NCBI GenBank assembly: GCA_021789935.1 | Contig: JAJYIR010000023.1 | Location: 1-37,215 of the forward strand | DNA length: 37,215 nt | Reading direction: 5' to 3' | Origin: Nitrospirota bacterium | GTDB taxonomy: Bacteria; Nitrospirota; Thermodesulfovibrionia; Thermodesulfovibrionales; JdFR-88 | Shown here: positions 30,609-37,215 of the stretch, piece after piece | Layout of the letters: every line of letters begins with the position of its first letter | Numbering within the stretch: the stretch's first letter is position 1 | The notes under the pieces: generated by a model | What the model was told of the DNA's origin: nothing | Databases searched by the model: none | Seen by the model: the letters and a program-made list of their open reading frames with translations, nothing else | Position numbers and translations under genes: made by a program

Positions 30609-33191
30609 ATGTCAGAGCTTACCCCCTTGATGAAGCAATACCAGCAGATCAAAGAGCGTTATCCTGACGCTATTTTGTTCTTTCGCCTGGGAGATTTTTA
30701 CGAGATGTTCGGGGAGGACGCCAGGGCGGCCTCCAGCATACTGCAGATAGCCCTTACCACGAGGGACAAGAGCAAGGACGATCCTGTGCCCATGTGCGGC
30801 ATACCTCATTTCTCCGCGGAGACGTACATCAACAAGCTGATAGCGGCCGGGCGCAAGGTGGCTGTCTGCGAACAGGTGGAAGACACCAAGGAACCCAAAG
30901 ACGGTAAAATTTTCATGCGGGAGGTCGTGCGGGTCATAACCCCAGGCACGCACACTCCCGAAAACCCCAAGGAGAACAACTTCATAGCCTCTTTTTTCCC
31001 GGTAGGCAGAAAACACGGGTTCGCGCTTGCGGATGTCTCCACCGGAGAGTTTTTCCTTTTTGAGACCGGCAACCCGTTTGAGGATGAGATAGGCAGGTTT
31101 GAGCCAAGGGAGATCGTATATCCTGAGAGCCTGGGGCGCGATCTCCGCTACGCCGGGGCGCTCAAAAACTATTTCACCACCGCCGCCGACGACTTTCTTT
31201 TTGATTATTCGGAGGCGTACAGGGGGCTCCTTTCCTATTTCAAGGTCTCAAGCCTTGCCGCCTTCGGATGCGAGGGTCTGCGTGCGGCCGTTTCCGCCGC
31301 CGGGGCGCTGCTGTCCGTGCTCCTGAGCACGCAGCGCGGCCCCCTGAGCTTCACGAAACTTATTCATCTTAAAGACAGCTCCGCCATGTTCCTTGATTAT
31401 TCCACAAGGAGGAACCTTGAGCTAATCCATAACCTCAAGGACGGAGGAAAGGACGGGACCCTCCTTTGGGCGCTGGATGAAACCTTGACTCCCATGGGTG
31501 GCAGGTTTCTGCGAAATGCGGTCCTGAACCCCCTTGTTGAACCGGATAAGGTCCAGCGGAGGCTCGGTGCAGTCTCTCTGCTGGTGGGTGAATACGAGCT
31601 CACGGACAAGCTCAGAGGCGCACTCAGGAAGATACAGGACCTCGAAAGGCTCGGCGCCAGGGTGCGTATGGGCACGGCAAACGCCAGGGACCTGATAGCC
31701 CTTAAAAACTCCTTAAAACCGCTGCCCGGCATCAAAAAGGCGCTTTCAGCCCCGGAGGACCCTGTCCTGGCGGAAGTCTCGACCGGTATGGGCGATTTCA
31801 CCCCGATGGTCAACTTCCTGGAGGCCAGCCTGAAAGAGCATCCTCCCCTCGGGCTCAAGGACGGAGGCATCATTCAAGAGGGCTTCCATCCCCAGGTGGA
31901 TGAATTAAGAACGCTTTGCACCAGCTCCAGGGATTACATCGCGGCCATGGAGGCCAGGGAAAAGCAGGCCACCGGGATAGCTTCCCTGAAGGTGGGCTTC
32001 AACCGTGTTTTCGGCTACTTTATAGAGGTGACCAAACCTAACCTCCCGCAGGTGCCCGGCCATTATATAAGGAAACAGACCCTCGTAAACGCGGAGAGGT
32101 TCATAACGCCTGAATTGAAGGACTACGAATCCAGGACCCTGGGGGCCCAGGAGCGGCTTACGGCGCTCGAATACGAGGTGTTCATGGGGGTGCTTGACAA
32201 GGTAAAAACCCAGGCCGCGGCCCTGAGGGAGACGGCGCAGCAGATAGGGTTTTTGGATTTCCTCATTTCCCTTGCCATAGTCGCCAAGCGGAACGATTAC
32301 GTAAGGCCGGAGGTGGACAACGGCTTCGCCCTTGAGATAGAAAACGGAAGACATCCGGTAATAGAACGCCTGAATCTGGGAGAACGGTTCATACCAAACA
32401 GCTCTGCCATGGACGGGGACAACGTCCGGATGCTCATAATAACCGGGCCCAATATGGCAGGTAAGTCCACTTACATGAGACAAAACGCCCTTATAGCCCT
32501 TATGGCCCAGATGGGTTCCTTCGTGCCGGCAGACCGTGCGCATTTGGGCATGGCGGACAGAATATTCACCAGGATAGGGGCGTCCGATTTCCTGAGCATG
32601 GGGCAGAGCACCTTCATGGTGGAGATGCTGGAGACAGCAAACATAATCCATAACGCCACCAAAAGGAGCATCATCGTCCTGGATGAGGTGGGCAGGGGCA
32701 CGAGCACTTTTGACGGCATAAGCATAGCCTGGGCCTCCGCGGAGCACATCGCAAAGAACATAAAGGCCCGCACTTTCTTTGCCACCCATTACAATGAGCT
32801 CACCGAACTGGCCATGGGCCTGGATGGCGTAAAAAACTGCAACGTTGCCGTAAAGGAATGGGGGGAGGAGATAATCTTCCTGAGGCGCATCGAGGAAGGG
32901 CCTTCGGACAAAAGCTACGGCATACAGGTGGGCAGGCTTGCCGGGCTGCCGCAGGAGGTAGTGGACAGGGCCAAGGCCATCCTCTCCAACCTGGAAAAGC
33001 AGGTGCTGTCATCCGGAGGGACCCCGCGCTTGTGGGCGGGAGGCCGGGGACGCACCAGGCAGCTTGGGCTCTTCGGCGGCAAAGAGGACGCGATAGTGGA
33101 AGAGCTTCTCGGCGTGCCGGATGACATAAACGGAGAGGAGGCCCTACGGAAACTCCTTTCACTGAAAAAGAAGGCAAAAGGGAATTTTTAA
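30609..33191 (+). CDS. mutS: DNA mismatch repair protein MutS
   Basis: 860 residues, full length. MutS binds mismatches as a dimer and recruits MutL. The N-terminal mismatch-recognition domain has LFFRLGDFYEMFGEDA with the conserved Phe-x-Glu, followed by connector, lever and clamp domains and the ATPase: Walker A GPNMAGKST (about 612-620), DFLSMGQSTFMVEMLE, Walker B IIVLDEVGRGTSTFDG, and ATHYNELTELA. The C-terminal tail is short. mutL is not in the window. It is divergent from the selenoprotein gene. Confidence 0.98.
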   Translation: MSELTPLMKQYQQIKERYPDAILFFRLGDFYEMFGEDARAASSILQIALTTRDKSKDDPVPMCGIPHFSAETYINKLIAAGRKVAVCEQVEDTKEPKDGKIFMREVVRVITPGTHTPENPKENNFIASFFPVGRKHGFALADVSTGEFFLFETGNPFEDEIGRFEPREIVYPESLGRDLRYAGALKNYFTTAADDFLFDYSEAYRGLLSYFKVSSLAAFGCEGLRAAVSAAGALLSVLLSTQRGPLSFTKLIHLKDSSAMFLDYSTRRNLELIHNLKDGGKDGTLLWALDETLTPMGGRFLRNAVLNPLVEPDKVQRRLGAVSLLVGEYELTDKLRGALRKIQDLERLGARVRMGTANARDLIALKNSLKPLPGIKKALSAPEDPVLAEVSTGMGDFTPMVNFLEASLKEHPPLGLKDGGIIQEGFHPQVDELRTLCTSSRDYIAAMEAREKQATGIASLKVGFNRVFGYFIEVTKPNLPQVPGHYIRKQTLVNAERFITPELKDYESRTLGAQERLTALEYEVFMGVLDKVKTQAAALRETAQQIGFLDFLISLAIVAKRNDYVRPEVDNGFALEIENGRHPVIERLNLGERFIPNSSAMDGDNVRMLIITGPNMAGKSTYMRQNALIALMAQMGSFVPADRAHLGMADRIFTRIGASDFLSMGQSTFMVEMLETANIIHNATKRSIIVLDEVGRGTSTFDGISIAWASAEHIAKNIKARTFFATHYNELTELAMGLDGVKNCNVAVKEWGEEIIFLRRIEEGPSDKSYGIQVGRLAGLPQEVVDRAKAILSNLEKQVLSSGGTPRLWAGGRGRTRQLGLFGGKEDAIVEELLGVPDDINGEEALRKLLSLKKKAKGNF

Positions 33192-33401
33192 TTTAATTCG
33201 CCGCATCCGCCTTCTTCCTGCCCGGCCCCGTTCAGTTTCTACCGCCTTTTCTTGACAAAAAATACCGCCTGTGTTTGAATTTCAAATCCGTGCTTTCAAA
33301 CGGATATAGCTGTCTTATGGCCTTCGGATTGCTGGCGGGCGAAAGCGAGAGGGCTTGAAAAATCAACTTCCTTGCTCTGGATTCCGGCAAGAATCCTGAA
33401 T

Positions 33402-33429
33402 TTGTTCGAAAAATAAATGTTGGTATACT
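33402..33429 (+). promoter_or_regulatory. gcvH-lpd promoter
   Basis: TTGTTC (33402-33407), 16 nt, TATACT (33424-33429). Unlike the leaderless genes this one leaves a leader of about 30 nt containing a ribosome site (ATGGAGG, 13 nt ahead of the start). I see no glycine-riboswitch signature in the 275 nt ahead of gcvH. Confidence 0.5.
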
Positions 33430-33466
33430 TACTTTAACGAAAAAAAAATGGAGGTTTTAAAAAACT

Positions 33467-33850
33467 ATGAATCCGGACAACCTGAAGTACCACAAGGAAC
33501 ACGCGTGGGTCAAAGTCTCCGGCGGCAAGGCCACAATCGGCATCACCGATTATGCCCAGGAAGCCCTTGGGGACATAGTTTACATCGATTTGCCCGAAGT
33601 TGACACAACCGTGGAGGCAAACCATGAGATATCGGAGATCGAATCCACAAAGGCCACATCTCCCGTGATATCCCCGGTAAGCGGTTCTGTGGTCGAAGTG
33701 AACGACGAGCTCTCCGACAATCCGGAGATAATAAACGAGGACCCGTATGAAAAGGGATGGATAGCCGTTATCGAGATTTCCGACCCCGCCGAACTGGATG
33801 CGCTTATGGACGCTTCCGAATACGAGGCGATGCTAAAGGAGCAGATGTGA
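33467..33850 (+). CDS. gcvH: Glycine cleavage system H protein
   Basis: 127 residues, normal size. The H protein carries the aminomethyl group on a lipoyl arm between the P, T and L proteins. The lipoylation site is in EIESTKATSPVISPVSG, Lys62 (most homologues have E-S-V-K). Other family blocks are KYHKEHAWVKV, GITDYAQEALGDIVY and NEDPYEKGWIAVIEI. gcvT and gcvP are not adjacent. It overlaps lpd by GTGA. Confidence 0.96.
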   Translation: MNPDNLKYHKEHAWVKVSGGKATIGITDYAQEALGDIVYIDLPEVDTTVEANHEISEIESTKATSPVISPVSGSVVEVNDELSDNPEIINEDPYEKGWIAVIEISDPAELDALMDASEYEAMLKEQM

Positions 33851-35235
33851 GAGTAACTGTATTAGGCGCCGGCCCTGGAGGTTATGTGGCGGCCATAAAG
33901 GCCGCGCAGCTTGGCGCCCAGGTCACCGTGGTGGAGGCCGCGGAGGTTGGGGGCGTTTGCCTTAACCGCGGATGCATCCCCACCAAATCCCTTGCCGCCA
34001 GCGCCGAGCTTTTCATGAAAGCAAAGGAGTTCCATAAATTCGGCATCACTTTGAACGGCGAGCCCACGCCGGATTTTGGGACCATGATGGACCGGAAGAA
34101 CAAGATAGTGGACACCCAGGTAAAAGGCATCAAGGGACTTTTTAAAAGCTGGGGCGTCCGCCTGGTGGAAGGCAGGGGTAAGCTGCTTGGCCAAAACAAG
34201 GTGGAAGTCTCCGCCAAAGAGGGCACAGAAATAATAGATTCCGATAAGACAATCATCTGCACGGGCTCAAGGCCCGCCCGGATACCAACTTTCCCCTTTG
34301 ACGGCAAAAACATCCTTTCAAGCGATGATGCGCTCAACATGGACAGCATTCCCAAAAGCATGATAGTCGTGGGGGCCGGCGTTATCGGGTGCGAGTTCGG
34401 AAGCATCTTCGGTGCCCTCGGCACGGATATAACGATGGTCGAGATGATGGACAGGGCCATTGCCACGGAGGACGTGGAGGTCTCCGACCTCCTTGAGCGG
34501 GAGTTCAAGAAACGGAAAATAAAGCTTGCCCATAAAAAGACAAAGATAGATAAGGTGGAAGTGAGGGAGGACGGGGTGCATGCCTTCACCGCCGACGGCC
34601 TGGAGCTGACCGCACAAAAGATGCTCGTTTCCATCGGGAGGTCCCTGAACACCGGGGAACTGGGCCTTGAGGAGACCGGCGTTGAGCAAGGCAGGCGCGG
34701 AGAGATACTTGTAAATGACAAAATGGAGACAAACGTGCCCGGCGTTTATGCCGTGGGGGACGTTACGGGAAAGATGCTCCTTGCCCACGTGGCCTCCAGG
34801 CAGGGTATCGTGGCGGCCGTCAATGCCTGCGGAGGCAGCCAGACGATGGATTACTCCGCTGTGCCTGCGGCCGTGTTCACGGTGCCGGAGATCGCCTCCG
34901 TGGGCCTGAGGGAATTCCAGGCGGAGGCAAATGGCATAAAAGTGAAGACCGGCAGGTTCCAGTACCGCGCCCTGGGCAAGGCCCACGCCATAGGCGAGAT
35001 CGCGGGCTTCATAAAAATTCTTGCGGATCCGGAAACCGACCGGGTGCTGGGAGCCCATATAATAGGGGCTCACGCCTCCGACATGATACATGAGATGACA
35101 GTCGCCTTGAGGCACGGGCTTACAGTGAGACAGGTCGCGGAAACCATCCATACACACCCCACTTTGTCCGAGGGCGTCATGGAGGCCTGCGAGGCCGTGC
35201 ACGGCGAGGCCATACATTTACCAAAAGAAAAATAG
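33847..35235 (+). CDS. lpdA: Dihydrolipoamide dehydrogenase
   Basis: 462 residues from a GTG start, chosen because AAGGAG lies 5-6 nt upstream and it overlaps the gcvH stop. The flavoenzyme reoxidises dihydrolipoyl groups with NAD+. Motifs: FAD-binding VTVLGAGPGGYVAAIKAAQLG, redox-active disulfide GGVCLNRGCIPTK (Cys38, Cys43), NAD-binding VVGAGVIGCEFGSIFGALG, AVGDVTGKMLLAHVASRQG and the C-terminal HTHPTLSEGV with the catalytic His-Glu pair. Coupling to gcvH indicates it serves as the L protein of glycine cleavage. Confidence 0.96.
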   Translation: MRVTVLGAGPGGYVAAIKAAQLGAQVTVVEAAEVGGVCLNRGCIPTKSLAASAELFMKAKEFHKFGITLNGEPTPDFGTMMDRKNKIVDTQVKGIKGLFKSWGVRLVEGRGKLLGQNKVEVSAKEGTEIIDSDKTIICTGSRPARIPTFPFDGKNILSSDDALNMDSIPKSMIVVGAGVIGCEFGSIFGALGTDITMVEMMDRAIATEDVEVSDLLEREFKKRKIKLAHKKTKIDKVEVREDGVHAFTADGLELTAQKMLVSIGRSLNTGELGLEETGVEQGRRGEILVNDKMETNVPGVYAVGDVTGKMLLAHVASRQGIVAAVNACGGSQTMDYSAVPAAVFTVPEIASVGLREFQAEANGIKVKTGRFQYRALGKAHAIGEIAGFIKILADPETDRVLGAHIIGAHASDMIHEMTVALRHGLTVRQVAETIHTHPTLSEGVMEACEAVHGEAIHLPKEK

Positions 35236-35242
35236 GTCCGGT

Positions 35243-35285
35243 GCCTTACCCGGCCCGCTCCCTAAGTGAGACGGCAGGGTAAGGC
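35243..35285 (+). terminator. Hairpin terminator after lpdA
   Basis: GCCTTACCC (35243-35251) and GGGTAAGGC (35277-35285) form a perfect 9-bp stem with a partly paired 25-nt inside. No T-run follows at once; a pyrimidine-rich tract (35310-35355) comes about 30 nt later. Confidence 0.6.
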
Positions 35286-35366
35286 TGCCGCATTCCGGAT
35301 TTCATAAACATCTTCAGTTTTCTTTTTTTGCTTTTTGCTTTTTTTATTTTTCCAATTCTTAAATAA

Positions 35367-36674
<1,308 letters not shown>

Positions 36675-36681
36675 AATGACG

Positions 36682-36687
36682 TATAAT
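36682..36687 (+). promoter_or_regulatory. -10 box ahead of ftsB
   Basis: A perfect TATAAT lies 10 nt before the ATG at 36698, within the 23-nt gap after eno. No good -35 is seen at 16-18 nt. It may drive separate, nearly leaderless ftsB transcription. Confidence 0.35.
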
Positions 36688-36697
36688 ACCGTTTAAT

Positions 36698-37060
36698 ATG
36701 GGATACAGCGGCGGCATCACTGGCAACAGGGCCGGCGGGAACGCCATCTGGAGGCAGATAAGGGCCGAGAAGAAGAAATCCGGTTACGTCTTCTGGACGG
36801 TCGTGCTGCTGAGCCTTCTGTATCTGGCCGGGGCACTGGTCTTTGGCGACATGGGTTACCTGAAGTTGAGGACCCTAAGGACCAGGACCCAGGCGCTCGA
36901 AGCGCGGGTTGCAAACCTTAAGCAGAAAGACACCCGGTTAAAGACCTCCATGAAGGATTATCGGGACGACGAGTTCTATCAGGAAAAACTCGCCCGCGAG
37001 GATCTGGGACTAGCTAAGAAAAACGAATATATCTTCATCTTCAACGGCACGAGCCAGTAA
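36698..37060 (+). CDS. ftsB: FtsB/DivIC-family septum formation protein
   Basis: 120 residues. A short cytosolic Arg/Lys-containing N terminus, one membrane helix (about 31-50, VFWTVVLLSLLYLAGALVFG), then a heptad-patterned coiled coil (LRTLRTRTQALEARVANLKQ) and a periplasmic tail with DEFYQEKLAREDLGLAKKNEYIFIF, the DivIC/FtsB signature. It links FtsL and FtsQ in the divisome. Position behind eno is the common bacterial arrangement. Compared with E. coli FtsB (103) the N terminus is about 15 residues longer. Confidence 0.9.
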   Translation: MGYSGGITGNRAGGNAIWRQIRAEKKKSGYVFWTVVLLSLLYLAGALVFGDMGYLKLRTLRTRTQALEARVANLKQKDTRLKTSMKDYRDDEFYQEKLAREDLGLAKKNEYIFIFNGTSQ

Positions 37061-37147
37061 AAAAAGTCCCCTTTACTTAAAGAAGCGAGCGCAAGAAAGC
37101 CCTCCGCGTGCTGCGGTCACGCTGCCTGGCGGAAAAGGGGCCTTAAA

Positions 37148-37215
37148 CTAAAACCGCCTGATCGGGTTGTGCATTTTGTTAGAGATCATGGCGCTGTTTT
37201 TGTCCAGCATACGGC
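37148..37215 (-). CDS. 3' end of an unidentified minus-strand gene (cut by window edge)
   Basis: The last ~22 codons of a minus-strand frame (RMLDKNSAMISNKMHNPIRRF) end at the TAG at 37148-37150 and run off the window. It is too short to name. The region between it and ftsB (37061-37147) has the short inverted pair CCCCTTT/AAAGGGG and may hold a shared terminator for the convergent genes. Confidence 0.35.
   Translation of the reverse strand, partial: RMLDKNSAMISNKMHNPIRRF

Noticed and set aside
34318-35217. 299-codon minus-strand frame inside lpdA
   Set aside because: Shadow of the dihydrolipoamide dehydrogenase gene.

Overview
The window reads as chromosomal DNA of a free-living, probably anaerobic or microaerophilic Gram-negative bacterium with moderately high GC. 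Pointers are the anaerobic (early cobalt insertion) cobalamin pathway, a pimeloyl-CoA ligase route to biotin (BioW), a probable selenoprotein, PAS/HD-GYP and PilZ c-di-GMP proteins, a YkgJ-type cysteine-cluster protein and a two-domain CbiX-CbiC fusion. A Nitrospirota or Desulfobacterota relative fits best, but no rRNA gene or taxonomic marker is present and this is inference.

Layout. 1-420: 3' end of an RND transporter and a hairpin. 544-1346: a small HhH protein and an unknown small protein. 1349-4092 (minus): bioB, bioW and a diacylglycerol-kinase-like gene, headed by a BirA-type operator. 4183-4464: acylphosphatase. 4599-5014: a small membrane protein, possibly frameshifted. 5058-14865 (plus): a cobalamin riboswitch with terminator, then a tightly packed operon cbiA, cbiX-cbiC, cbiD, cbiE-cbiT, cbiL, cbiF, cbiG-cbiH and a BPL_N/glutamine-amidotransferase-like gene. 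Together these cover most of the corrin ring steps from sirohydrochlorin to cobyrinate a,c-diamide; no cbiJ is visible. 15036-18758 (minus): a PilZ protein and a four-PAS/GAF/HD-GYP phosphodiesterase. 19003-21058: small SWIB and VF530 nucleic-acid-binding proteins, then a gene graveyard (a macB fragment fused to a PIN-toxin fragment, an intact antitoxin-like gene, an unidentified fragment, a frameshifted mazF). 21059-25851: SulP transporter, YkgJ protein, glucan phosphorylase, FmdB. 25954-29287: ferritin-like protein, rluB, aspS. 29288-29649: a terminator and inverted repeats. 29650-37060: Sec-containing DsbC-like protein (minus), mutS, gcvH-lpd, eno, ftsB.

The strongest unusual signal is the DsbC-like gene at 29650-30450. 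An in-frame UGA sits exactly where the first cysteine of the CxxC active site belongs (U-P-F-C). It is followed 15 nt later by a 7-bp stem with an AGGU loop, as expected of a bacterial SECIS element. The same protein carries a CxxCH haem-c-like motif near its mature N terminus.

A second pattern is that several genes lacking a Shine-Dalgarno sequence (bioB, acyP, fmdB, dsbC, mutS; less tightly glgP and ftsB) have a sigma70-like -10 box only 6-10 nt before the start codon, which suggests leaderless mRNAs. All functional names rest on recognising family motifs by eye; no database search was run.
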